Origin: Sphingobium sp. KCTC 72723
Lineage (GTDB): Bacteria; Pseudomonadota; Alphaproteobacteria; Sphingomonadales; Sphingomonadaceae
Direction of reading: 5' to 3'
Assembly (NCBI RefSeq): GCF_014280435.1
Contig: NZ_CP060388.1
Coordinates: 1,426,001-1,490,000, forward strand
DNA length: 64,000 nucleotides
Below the pieces are notes generated by a model that had not been told where the DNA came from, did no database searches, and was given only the letters and a program-made list of their open reading frames with translations. The translations under genes were made by a program, and so were the position numbers. Of this stretch, positions 53,020 to 60,128 are shown one piece after another. How positions within the stretch are numbered: position 1 is the stretch's first letter; the number at the start of each line of letters is the position of its first letter.

Positions 53020-53762
53020 CGAACATCGTCCCCTTTCATTTCGAGGATCACGCGCTCCGCGCCATCACCGACCACGATGGACAGGCTTGGTTTGTCCTGG
53101 CCGACATTTGCGGGATGCTGGGCCTTCGCAATCCGACCACGGCCGCAAAGCCGCTCGACCAGACGGAGAAGGCTAAGATTTTCCTAGGGTCGGGATCCGA
53201 TGCCACCATAGTCAGCCTCTCCGGCTTGCTCACGCTGATCGTGCGTTGCCGGGATGCCATGAAGCCCGGGACCCTGCCATACCGGGTGCGCAAATGGATT
53301 ACGGCTGAAGTCGTCCCAAGCATCATGAGAACCGGGCAATACGGCACTCCAGCCCCCGCGCTGGACCTGTACGATCCAGCCGTACTTAAACGCCTAGTCC
53401 ACGACCTATCGGGCATGGCCGTCAATGCAGGTGAGCGCATTGCCCAACTCGAACCCAAGGCTGCCGCCCTTGACCGGATCGCAGACGCCCAAGGCATGAT
53501 GTGCCTGACCGACGCGGCAAAGGCGTTGGGCGTCCCGCCGCGCAAACTGTCAGCGTGGATGGAGGGCGCAGGCTGGATATTCCGCAGGTCCGATGGCGGC
53601 CCCTATGTCGCCCACGGGAAGGCGCTGGCGGCGCACCTACTGGAACATAAGGGCTACACAGTCCAGCGACCCGGCAAGCCTGACAAGTGGGTTGCCCAGG
53701 TGATGGTGACACCGAAAGGGATGGCGCGCCTGGCCGAACTACGAGCGGGCACGGGAGGATAG
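53016..53762 (+). CDS. BRO-N / KilA-C type antirepressor
   Basis: 248 residues. A BRO-N domain opens the protein (VPFHFEDHALRAITDHDGQA, FVLADICGMLGLRNPTTAA, YRVRKWITAEVVPSIMRTG). A KilA-C-like domain closes it (MMCLTDAAKALGVPPRKLSAW, VAHGKALAAHLLE). In phages such proteins neutralise repressors. In a satellite it could derepress the helper or control its own genes. Confidence 0.8.
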   Translation: MTNIVPFHFEDHALRAITDHDGQAWFVLADICGMLGLRNPTTAAKPLDQTEKAKIFLGSGSDATIVSLSGLLTLIVRCRDAMKPGTLPYRVRKWITAEVVPSIMRTGQYGTPAPALDLYDPAVLKRLVHDLSGMAVNAGERIAQLEPKAAALDRIADAQGMMCLTDAAKALGVPPRKLSAWMEGAGWIFRRSDGGPYVAHGKALAAHLLEHKGYTVQRPGKPDKWVAQVMVTPKGMARLAELRAGTGG

Positions 53763-53818
53763 CCGCACACCTTTTCCCCGCCACTTGCGCCCCGAACATT
53801 CCACCTAAGGAGACGACG

Positions 53819-54028
53819 ATGACCACGGACACCAGCACCCCAACGCCCGAGACGCCCGCATGGGATTACGCACAGTTCGCCGCCCGAGAGTTCTGGCTAG
53901 ACCTAGGCCGCGAGATCAACGACCACACGATGGCGGCCACTGCCATGATCAACCTCGCCACGTCGATGTTGACGGAAACGCTGGGCTACACGGACGCGCC
54001 GGAAAGCCCTTGCGAGGCTACCCCCTAG
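53819..54028 (+). CDS. Small satellite protein before cos
   Basis: 69 residues (TAAGGAG upstream of ATG at 53819). N-terminal Thr/Pro-rich tail, then an amphipathic helix (EFWLDLGREINDHTMAATAM). It holds the same place relative to cos as the small protein at 49877-50050 in the prophage. Confidence 0.55.
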   Translation: MTTDTSTPTPETPAWDYAQFAAREFWLDLGREINDHTMAATAMINLATSMLTETLGYTDAPESPCEATP

Positions 54029-54085
54029 CCTGCATCATCAGTGTGAGACGATGGTGCCAGCCGATCCGGCAACGATGGCCGCCTG

Positions 54086-54162
54086 CCCCCCCCTGCCCTT
54101 GGGTCCTTCCGGGCGGATCTCGCTATACGGGGGGCAAAGGCGCACAATCTCTCTAGGCACAG
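54086..54162. other. Putative cos (cosN) copy carried by the satellite
   Basis: 72 of 77 bases match 50062-50138 with no gap. Flanking sequence on both sides does not match, so this is a conserved functional block and not part of a long duplication. It would let the helper TerL cut satellite DNA. Confidence 0.7.
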
Positions 54163-54242
54163 CCTCTCCTAAGGGGGGCATAATAATATTTGCCAAAACC
54201 ACCGGATTTGCTGAACTTTGCACCACCCGGAGAATAAATTTT

Positions 54243-54725
54243 ATGGCGACGCAATCGCAGGTCGCGGAACATCTCGACCTAAATCAGTCCACAGTCTCAA
54301 AATTGAAAGACAAGGGCGTTTTGCCCGATCGCGCCAAACCGGGGGGCTTCGATCTTGACGCCTGCCGCTTGGCCTACATTCGTCACCTGCGCACGGGTGC
54401 GGCCGGGCGCGACAGCACGAAGCCCGGAAGCCTTGAAGCCGAACGCGCACGGCTGGCGTCCGCGCAGGCCGAAGCGATCGAACGAAAGAACGCGATCGAG
54501 CGTGGCGACCTTGCATCCCGGCCCGATATGACGAACGCCTACGCTGGCGTCATCGAGATAGCCGTTTCACGCCTTCAGCGGGTAGGAGCCCAGGTCGCCA
54601 ATCAGGACTGGAAGCTGCGCAAGCGCATCGAAGACGCGCTGAACGATGTGCTTTCTGATTTGGCTAAGACGCCGATCGATCTCGCCCTCGCTGACCAAGA
54701 CGACGACCGCGAAGAAGGAGAATAG
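54243..54725 (+). CDS. Satellite terminase small subunit (Nu1-like)
   Basis: 160 residues. N-terminal HTH TQSQVAEHLDLNQSTVSKLK is unlike that of the prophage TerS. From AGVIEIAVSRLQRVGAQVAN to KLRKRIEDALNDVLSDL the two are closely similar, with VSRLQ.VGAQVA, KLRKRIE and NDVL in common. This split suits a protein that docks on the helper TerL but binds its own cosB. Confidence 0.85.
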   Translation: MATQSQVAEHLDLNQSTVSKLKDKGVLPDRAKPGGFDLDACRLAYIRHLRTGAAGRDSTKPGSLEAERARLASAQAEAIERKNAIERGDLASRPDMTNAYAGVIEIAVSRLQRVGAQVANQDWKLRKRIEDALNDVLSDLAKTPIDLALADQDDDREEGE

Positions 54726-54728
54726 GTT

Positions 54729-54902
54729 ATGGACGCCCCCAACAGCTCCAACCCGACAAACCGACATGAAGAGAGGCCCAGCGGCATAAAGGTCGCTAGC
54801 GCCGACGGGGCAGTCATCGCCCGCGCATGGCTTCGCGCATTCCGCCCCGTCCCTCAACCCCATCGGGAAGCCGATGAACGCCGGGATGGGCCGGAGGCCT
54901 AG
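54729..54902 (+). CDS. TerL N-terminal-like stub
   Basis: 57 residues, four bases after terS. IKVASADGAVIARAWLRAFRP lines up with LRITSVDGAVVAQHWLAAFAP of the prophage TerL N-terminus, the part that in lambda gpA binds the small subunit. It ends in a natural TAG before the ATPase region. It is either a relic of a longer terL or a short adaptor/decoy. Confidence 0.65.
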   Translation: MDAPNSSNPTNRHEERPSGIKVASADGAVIARAWLRAFRPVPQPHREADERRDGPEA

Positions 54903-54964
54903 CGCACGCGTGTGATTTGCGCCTTCGCCACAGATATGCGAGTTTCAGGGCAGAGGGGCGATTC

Positions 54965-55741
54965 ATGCAGGTGCTGCCAGTGACGAAAGGCGTAGGGCGA
55001 TCGACAACGGCCGGGACGCGCGGTCCTCGCTATGTCCCGCCAGCGGGCGCGGAAGCGGTGCCATTCTCGCGCTTGCTCGCCATGGGCGGGCGCGCCCAGA
55101 TGGAGCCGCGCCAAATCGACTTTCTGCGATCCGTCACCAAATCGGACGAGACGGGTGCAGGCCGGGTGTATGTGGCGGGCGACGTCGATCTTCTGTCCAA
55201 TCGCTGCATCGCTGTAATCGGCGCGCGCAAGGCGAGCGAGTTGGGCCGCAAGCGCGCCCGCCAGCTGGGGCGGCAACTCGCCGAGGCGGGGATAATCGTC
55301 ACCTCCGGGCTTGCGGAGGGCATCGACACCGAAGCGCTTACAGGTGCGATCGAGGCGGGCGGGCGCGTCGTCGCTGTCATCGGAACTCCGCTGGACAAAG
55401 CCTATCCGGCTGGCAACCGGGAATTGCAGGAAGCGATTTACCGCGACCACCTGCTAATTTCCCAGTTCGCGACGGGGGAGAGGGTCTTTCCCTCAAACTT
55501 CCCGGCCCGCAACCGGACCATGGCCGCCCTGTCAGATGCAAGCGTGGTCATTGAGGCTTCCGATTCATCTGGCACTCTGCATCAGGCGGTAGAGTGCCAA
55601 CGTCTGGGGCGCTGGTTGGTCATCGCTCGCAATGTGGTAGAAAACCCGGACCTGACGTGGCCCGCAAAGTTTCTGGCATCGCCGCGAACGACGATCCTAG
55701 ATAGCACGGCTAAATTGATCGGGGATGTCTACCCGGCATGA
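54965..55741 (+). CDS. DprA/SLOG-family protein
   Basis: 258 residues (GAGGGG before the ATG). The Rossmann-like DprA core is complete: CIAVIGARKASELGRKRARQ, VTSGLAEGIDTEALTGAIEAGG, VVAVIGTPLDKAYPAGN and FPARNRTMAALSDASVVIEAS. No C-terminal winged helix follows. Chromosomal DprA loads RecA on transforming DNA; mobile-element members of the SLOG superfamily often pair with nucleotide enzymes and may sense or process nucleotides. Coupled to the PRTase gene by ATGA. Confidence 0.8.
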   Translation: MQVLPVTKGVGRSTTAGTRGPRYVPPAGAEAVPFSRLLAMGGRAQMEPRQIDFLRSVTKSDETGAGRVYVAGDVDLLSNRCIAVIGARKASELGRKRARQLGRQLAEAGIIVTSGLAEGIDTEALTGAIEAGGRVVAVIGTPLDKAYPAGNRELQEAIYRDHLLISQFATGERVFPSNFPARNRTMAALSDASVVIEASDSSGTLHQAVECQRLGRWLVIARNVVENPDLTWPAKFLASPRTTILDSTAKLIGDVYPA

Positions 55742-56391
55742 GCCTGATGGTGCATTCGTACTGCGGATATCCCAGCTATGAGGGATTAACCGCATGGAAC
55801 GGCAGCGACCATGACGCGCATATGTTCGTGCAAACGCTTAAGGGGCGTGCCATCAATGGCTATGTCACCCTTCGCAAACCGAGCGGTCCGTGGGTCAGAT
55901 TCACGACCGAGACGCCGCAACCTGCCTTCGATATCTGGAGCGAATGGGCTGGCGCACTAGCGCTCCGATTGCTGCCAGGCGGAGGCCTCATAGTTCCTGT
56001 CCCGTCGTCCGATTGCCTCGCAATAGGTGCAGACGCCAAGGGCAAAAAGCTGGCCGATCATGTCGCGTTGCGAGCGCCAGGGTTCACGGTCGCAGAGGCG
56101 CTGCATTGGGAAGAGCAGTGGCAGAAGGCCAGCGAAGGCGGGCCGCGCGATCCCGGCATCCTGTTCGAAAATATCCGTGTGGAAGACGCCCTGCCCAAAC
56201 ATGAAGTTATCCTGATTGACGACGTAGCGACTACGGGTGGCCACCTAATTACCGCCGCCCGAGCGATGCGCTGGGCAGGCCATCGGGTGCGCTTCGCAAT
56301 CTGCGCCGCGTCCACCGTTAAGACGCGGCCGGAGCGAGGGATTTTCACCATCGCCACGCGGGACCTCGAAGCGGACCCGTTGGAGCTTTAG
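55738..56391 (+). CDS. Phosphoribosyltransferase-like protein
   Basis: 217 residues, ComF/type I PRTase fold. The PRPP loop is VILIDDVATTGGHLITAA, preceded by GLIVPVPSSD and a flexible hood. The N-terminal 80 residues are extra. It is translationally coupled to the DprA-like gene, so the two probably act together, perhaps as a nucleotide-based defence module. Confidence 0.75.
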   Translation: MSLMVHSYCGYPSYEGLTAWNGSDHDAHMFVQTLKGRAINGYVTLRKPSGPWVRFTTETPQPAFDIWSEWAGALALRLLPGGGLIVPVPSSDCLAIGADAKGKKLADHVALRAPGFTVAEALHWEEQWQKASEGGPRDPGILFENIRVEDALPKHEVILIDDVATTGGHLITAARAMRWAGHRVRFAICAASTVKTRPERGIFTIATRDLEADPLEL

Positions 56392-56397
56392 CCGCGG

Positions 56398-56895
56398 TCA
56401 GCCGGCTGGTGCTGCGCCTTCCATTGCATCTGGCGCTTTCACAGAGCTGAATATTTCGACCCGGTCATCGCCGATGCCTGCAACCGTCAACGACCACTGC
56501 GGAAAGGCTGCGAAACGCTCAAAGTCTCGCGTCACTGGCTCGCCGGTCCGAAGCGAGATATAGATTTCTTCATAATTGTAGCGCGCCGATAGGCAGGTCT
56601 CACCGTTGACGATGCAGATCGATCCGGGTGGAATGTCGCCTTTGAAGGGGCTGGCAACAATCCCGGTGTCCACTGACACGGCTGCATCGTCCGCGACAAG
56701 CCAAGGGCCGTCGTTGGTGGCGCCCATTACCATGAACCGCCGGTGTCCCTCGCCGCCCAAGGTAATAACTGAGGGCTTGCCCTCAACCGCGCACCGAAAC
56801 GTCGGAGCTTCCTTATAGCGCGTCGGACAAAGCAGCCAGGTGCCGGGCGCAGACTGCATGACATCGGTCATGGTCAAGTTCTTGATCGGGATCAT
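56398..56895 (-). CDS. Satellite cargo protein of unknown function
   Basis: 165 residues from the ATG at 56895 (AAAGGA upstream). All-beta pattern (GTWLLCPTRYKEAPTFRCAV, CIVNGETCLSARYNYEEIYIS). Convergent with the PRTase gene, seven bases apart. AT-richer than neighbours. Confidence 0.6.
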   Translation of the reverse strand: MIPIKNLTMTDVMQSAPGTWLLCPTRYKEAPTFRCAVEGKPSVITLGGEGHRRFMVMGATNDGPWLVADDAAVSVDTGIVASPFKGDIPPGSICIVNGETCLSARYNYEEIYISLRTGEPVTRDFERFAAFPQWSLTVAGIGDDRVEIFSSVKAPDAMEGAAPAG

Positions 56896-56915
56896 GTCTT
56901 TCCTTTGGGCGAGGG

Positions 56916-57398
56916 TTAGGCTTTTGGACGATCGATGAAACCGTAGACTGATACCAGCGCCTCTTTCAGCGCCGCCCGGACGGCTGGCAGGTCGTGGCAT
57001 CCTTCAGGCCGTGAAGCGAACACATCACCTTCATCCGGCATCATACCCACCGTGATCTCGTTTCCATCGTGCGTTATCGTGACGCACAGCCCTGCCACCC
57101 CATATGTCCCGCTGTTATCAGCGCGCGCCTTGTTCCCGAATATCTGAAAAGAGAGGATGGGCGGAATAAGCGGATACTCGGTCCAGCTTTCCTTAATCTC
57201 GACCCGCAAACCCCGCGCTTCATATGCGCGCCGAGCGTCATCTAGTATCGGCTGAACCTTCATCTCCAAAAACGACCGACCGATAACTGCCAAATGGTGT
57301 TGATCGAATAACTCGTCGAGATTCTCGACAACCCCCTGATTTAGCCGTTCCTGCCGCTGCCTCTCAAATTCGTCTGCGAAATCATCAAATTCACTCAT
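56916..57398 (-). CDS. Satellite cargo protein of unknown function
   Basis: 160 residues. Charged N-terminal helix (EFDDFADEFERQRQERLNQG) and an alpha/beta rest (VQPILDDARRAYEARGLRVEI). It precedes the 56398 gene by 20 bases; the two form a small operon. No family recognised. Confidence 0.6.
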   Translation of the reverse strand: MSEFDDFADEFERQRQERLNQGVVENLDELFDQHHLAVIGRSFLEMKVQPILDDARRAYEARGLRVEIKESWTEYPLIPPILSFQIFGNKARADNSGTYGVAGLCVTITHDGNEITVGMMPDEGDVFASRPEGCHDLPAVRAALKEALVSVYGFIDRPKA

Positions 57399-57452
57399 CG
57401 ACGCTGATCCCTCATCATGTAGCCCGCTCCATTGCGCAATCCTGCCTGGCCG

Positions 57453-57641
57453 CTACCGCACAGATCCGTGCAACCGGAGGAATGCCAGCAAGGCCTTGCC
57501 ATCTTCCGTCGGCGCACGCTTCAATCCATGGCAGCGCGGGCACTGAACTGCCGTCTGCATGAATGTCGCCGTCTTGACGCCGCCCACCTTGCCCTCGCCG
57601 CCGCATTCCGGGCATTCCTCATCGAGGGGAGGCAGGGTCAT
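57453..57641 (-). CDS. Small DnaJ-type zinc-finger protein
   Basis: 62 residues with CPECGGEG and CPRCHGLK, the CxxCxG pair of a DnaJ-like zinc finger. ATGA overlap with the BrnA-like stop. Confidence 0.6.
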   Translation of the reverse strand: MTLPPLDEECPECGGEGKVGGVKTATFMQTAVQCPRCHGLKRAPTEDGKALLAFLRLHGSVR

Positions 57642-57889
57642 GGCTGCGCCCTCCGCAGCGCATCATTGACCCGCGTCTGCCACCCCGCCCCGGTCGCCCG
57701 GAACTTCGCCAGCACGTCCACGTCCAGCCGCAGCGTCACCTGCTCCTTGCCCGGACCCGACGGGGGGCGGCCCATGCGCTTGCGGCGCTCCGCCAGCCCA
57801 TGCTGCAATGCTTTCTCGGTAACGTCGAAATCGTCGGGATCGCTGGGATCAGCCGGGATCGCTATTGTAGTATTCGGCTTCCTTGCCAT
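57638..57889 (-). CDS. BrnA-type antitoxin
   Basis: 83 residues. DFDVTEKALQHGLAERRKRM and the ribbon-helix-helix KEQVTLRLDVDVLAKFRATG then GWQTRVNDALR match BrnA. It lies downstream of brnT and overlaps it by 41 bases. Confidence 0.85.
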   Translation of the reverse strand: MARKPNTTIAIPADPSDPDDFDVTEKALQHGLAERRKRMGRPPSGPGKEQVTLRLDVDVLAKFRATGAGWQTRVNDALRRAQP

Positions 57890-58124
57890 TGCTTTTCCTC
57901 ACAGAAATGAAGCGGGCCACTGGCCCTCGCATGACGTAAACGGCCGTCCATAACCGGCCCTCAACATCGCCGATCACCTTTTGACGATCCTCGCCGTCAA
58001 CCGCTCGGGCCGATGACAGGATCAGGTGAGCAGCATCCTCGAACACCTTGACCCCATGCGCCAATGAAACGCCATGTTTGGCGAGATTTGCAGCATTCTT
58101 CTCGGGGTCAAACTCGATGTCCAT
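57849..58124 (-). CDS. BrnT-type ribonuclease toxin
   Basis: 91 residues from the ATG at 58124; an ATG at 58130 is equally possible. DIEFDPEKNAANLAKHGVSL, then RLWTAVYVMRGPVARFISVRKS and KEAEYY, are the BrnT core with its basic and aromatic catalytic residues. BrnT is an RNase neutralised by BrnA. Likely a maintenance or anti-phage module of the satellite. Confidence 0.85.
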   Translation of the reverse strand: MDIEFDPEKNAANLAKHGVSLAHGVKVFEDAAHLILSSARAVDGEDRQKVIGDVEGRLWTAVYVMRGPVARFISVRKSNGKEAEYYNSDPG

Positions 58125-58206
58125 GGCCATTATGTAACTACACATGTCGGCGCGGTCAATCACATTCGTAACTACAAAATGCGATGAATTGAGCGCGCAC
58201 GAAAAG

Positions 58207-58234
58207 AACCCCGCTTGCAAGGCAGGGTTTTTCC
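58207..58234 (-). terminator. Bidirectional-type terminator hairpin
   Basis: AACCC/GGGTT stem with a second GC/GC part around TTGCAAG; T-rich on the plus side (TTTTT) and TTCTTTTC on the minus side. It could end a minus-strand RNA coming from the structured region to its right. Confidence 0.5.
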
Positions 58235-58494
58235 GTTCACTGTAGAAGGTGAGTGTAAGAGCTCGGACCAGTGATAGGCGATCCGACCCGTTGGAGCGGG
58301 AATGATCGCCGAAGACGAACAGCGGGGGTTGGCGCCCTTTGCTGACCGGACCATTATGTCCGGGAGTGGGGCGCTATACAATACCCTCTGGGGAAATCGT
58401 CCCACCTGTCTCACTGGCAGGCTCTTACCCTCCCGGCACCGTGGCGGAACCCACGGAACACCGGCTGTAAGAGGCCAAAACCAGTGAGCAAACC
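58235..58494. ncRNA. Highly structured regulatory region, possible non-coding RNA
   Basis: No gene in 260 bases, but three strong stems: GGCGATC/GATCGCC (58277-58310, with CCCG/CGGG inside), GCGCCC/GGGCGC (58332-58374) around CCGGAC/GTCCGG, and CCGTGG/CCACGG (58439-58456). A motif GTAAGAG-N5-8-CCAGTGA occurs three times: plus at 58255-58274 and 58467-58487, minus at 58411-58428. It separates the leftward BrnTA side from the rightward int operon. It may be an RNA, an operator array or both. Confidence 0.5.
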
Positions 58495-58761
58495 ATGATC
58501 AACTTTAGGTATGATCGGGCGCGGCAAAGTGCTGCCCCCGCAATCCATTTCCTACACGGCCGCGACCTGGCCGCACGGATCGAACGATCCTGCGCCACGG
58601 CTGGCATCACACCATCGCGATTCGGGCGGGATGCCGTTGGCGACCCGGCGCTTGTCGCGGACCTGATGACCGGACGGCGCAACATGCGCGAGCAGACCCG
58701 CGTCCGTGTGCTGGCCGCCCTCACCCGCATGGAGAGCGGAAAGGCGGTGCGCCATGCTTGA
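58495..58761 (+). CDS. Small HTH-like satellite regulator
   Basis: 88 residues. LAARIERSCATAGITPSRFG, DAVGDPALVADLMTGRRNMR is a phage-type HTH. First gene of the int operon; the third copy of the GTAAGAG/CCAGTGA motif ends eight bases before its ATG. Confidence 0.6.
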   Translation: MINFRYDRARQSAAPAIHFLHGRDLAARIERSCATAGITPSRFGRDAVGDPALVADLMTGRRNMREQTRVRVLAALTRMESGKAVRHA

Positions 58762-59002
58762 CCTCAAGATCAAAGCGGCTGGCCGCACCCTCGCCCCTGC
58801 TGACCTCCCCGGCGCGATCGGCGCAGCCCTCGCCTACCGCGAGCTTGGCGATCTGGTCGAAAGCCTCATCGGGCAAATGGTGGCCCTCGCTCCTTTCGTC
58901 GCCGAGGATACAGCCCTTGCAACGGATGGGCGCGCCCTCGCCGATGGCGATTACGCCCACCGGAGCCTTGCCCGCTTCCTCGACCGGAGGGCAGCGGCAT
59001 GA
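58754..59002 (+). CDS. Small satellite protein
   Basis: 82 residues from the ATG at 58754, overlapping the previous gene by eight bases. Helical and acidic (PGAIGAALAYRELGDLVESL). No family recognised. Confidence 0.5.
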   Translation: MLDLKIKAAGRTLAPADLPGAIGAALAYRELGDLVESLIGQMVALAPFVAEDTALATDGRALADGDYAHRSLARFLDRRAAA

Positions 59003-59283
59003 CCCAAACGATCGACCGCACCGGCCGCCCGCTGTTCTTCCCGCCTTCCATGGACATGGACGACGCGGGTATGATCATCCCCCGCCCCTTCGATGAACTG
59101 GCGCTGTTTGCCGCCAACATCGCGCCGCACGAACTGTTCCCGTTCATTCGGAGACTGATCAACGGCACCAGCCGACGGCGCAATCATGCCAAATGGGCAG
59201 CCGTCAACGAGCAGCGCCTGCTGCTGGCCCGCCTCTGCATAGAGCGCGCCATGACAGACGGGACACTGGCCCGCCCTCACTGA
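58999..59283 (+). CDS. Small satellite protein
   Basis: 94 residues, ATGA overlap. FDELALFAANIAPHELFPFI and RRRNHAKWAAVNEQRLLLAR suggest a compact helical domain with a basic face. No family recognised. Confidence 0.5.
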   Translation: MTQTIDRTGRPLFFPPSMDMDDAGMIIPRPFDELALFAANIAPHELFPFIRRLINGTSRRRNHAKWAAVNEQRLLLARLCIERAMTDGTLARPH

Positions 59284-59338
59284 CACAACCGCCCCGCCCG
59301 GATCGGCTGGGCGGGGCCTCCCATGGAGGATCACGATC

Positions 59339-59656
59339 ATGACGACACCCACACTATTGCGGCCGCAATACAAGCCGTTCGACGTTGACGCATGGCGGCG
59401 AGAGAATGACGCCCCAGATCCGGCGATAAAACTCGCTCCAGCCCATGCATCAGCCAATTACAGCGACCTGATTTATGGCCTTGAAGCCATAGCCGATTTT
59501 GTCGGCCTGACGGTAGCCCAGGTGAAGCATCAGATATCAATTTCCGGCTGGCCGACCTTCAAACAGGGCCGCACCGTCTGCGCGCTCCGCTCCGCCCTCG
59601 CCGAGCATTTTGCCGAACAGACGCGGCTGGCGATGCAGAACCGGAAGGGCGGCTGA
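59339..59656 (+). CDS. HTH protein, partial paralogue of the left-end protein
   Basis: 105 residues. The C-terminal half (YGLEAIADFVGLTVAQVKHQ, GWPTFKQGRTVCALRSAL) is an AlpA/MerR-like winged helix that matches the 51163 protein; the N-terminal 45 residues are different. Contains the right copy of the 47-bp repeat. Confidence 0.65.
   Translation: MTTPTLLRPQYKPFDVDAWRRENDAPDPAIKLAPAHASANYSDLIYGLEAIADFVGLTVAQVKHQISISGWPTFKQGRTVCALRSALAEHFAEQTRLAMQNRKGG
59579..59625. repeat. 47-bp direct repeat, right copy
   Basis: Matches 51307-51353 with one mismatch; same orientation. Confidence 0.85.
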
Positions 59657-59657
59657 T

Positions 59658-60128
59658 ATGGCGACCCTCGCACCCTGGCACCTGCGCGACGACGATCGGG
59701 TCTATGGCCTCGATCGGTTGGCCGCGTGGTTGGCCTTCCCCTTCCTGCACACCCGCATGATGGTCCGGGAGGGGTATCTGCCCCACCGGCGTGAAGGCCG
59801 CTCCATCTACATCAGCAAGGCTGAAGCGATAGCGCACTTCGACGCGACGGAGGCGGCCAAGTGCCGCCCCGACGCGATCGCGGCGCGGCTGGCGGGGGAG
59901 CCTGATGTAATAGCGGGCACGGCTGACATCGCGGCGCATCTGGGCATGAGCCTGCCTCAGCTGCGCCACCATTATCTCCGCAACGGCGTCCCGCTGTTCC
60001 AGATCGGCCGGACGCCCTACGCGCGCCGGCCTTCCCTCAACCTATGGGCGACGGCGCTGGGCAGCATGTCCGGCTGGGACCGCCGCCGCGCACGCAAGGA
60101 AGGAGCCGACCATGGCCAACGTCTCTAA
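59658..60128 (+). CDS. Double-HTH protein before the satellite integrase
   Basis: 156 residues with two winged-helix-like units: YGLDRLAAWLAFPFLHTRMM with LPHRREGRSIYI, and VIAGTADIAAHLGMSLPQLR with GVPLFQIGRTPYA. This is the AlpA/excisionase pattern, doubled. It overlaps the integrase start by 17 bases, so it may direct excision from terL. Confidence 0.65.
   Translation: MATLAPWHLRDDDRVYGLDRLAAWLAFPFLHTRMMVREGYLPHRREGRSIYISKAEAIAHFDATEAAKCRPDAIAARLAGEPDVIAGTADIAAHLGMSLPQLRHHYLRNGVPLFQIGRTPYARRPSLNLWATALGSMSGWDRRRARKEGADHGQRL

Noticed and set aside
58235..58494. Cobalamin riboswitch or other known RNA class
   Set aside because: Some GGGAA-like strings are present, but the conserved core order of known classes is not.
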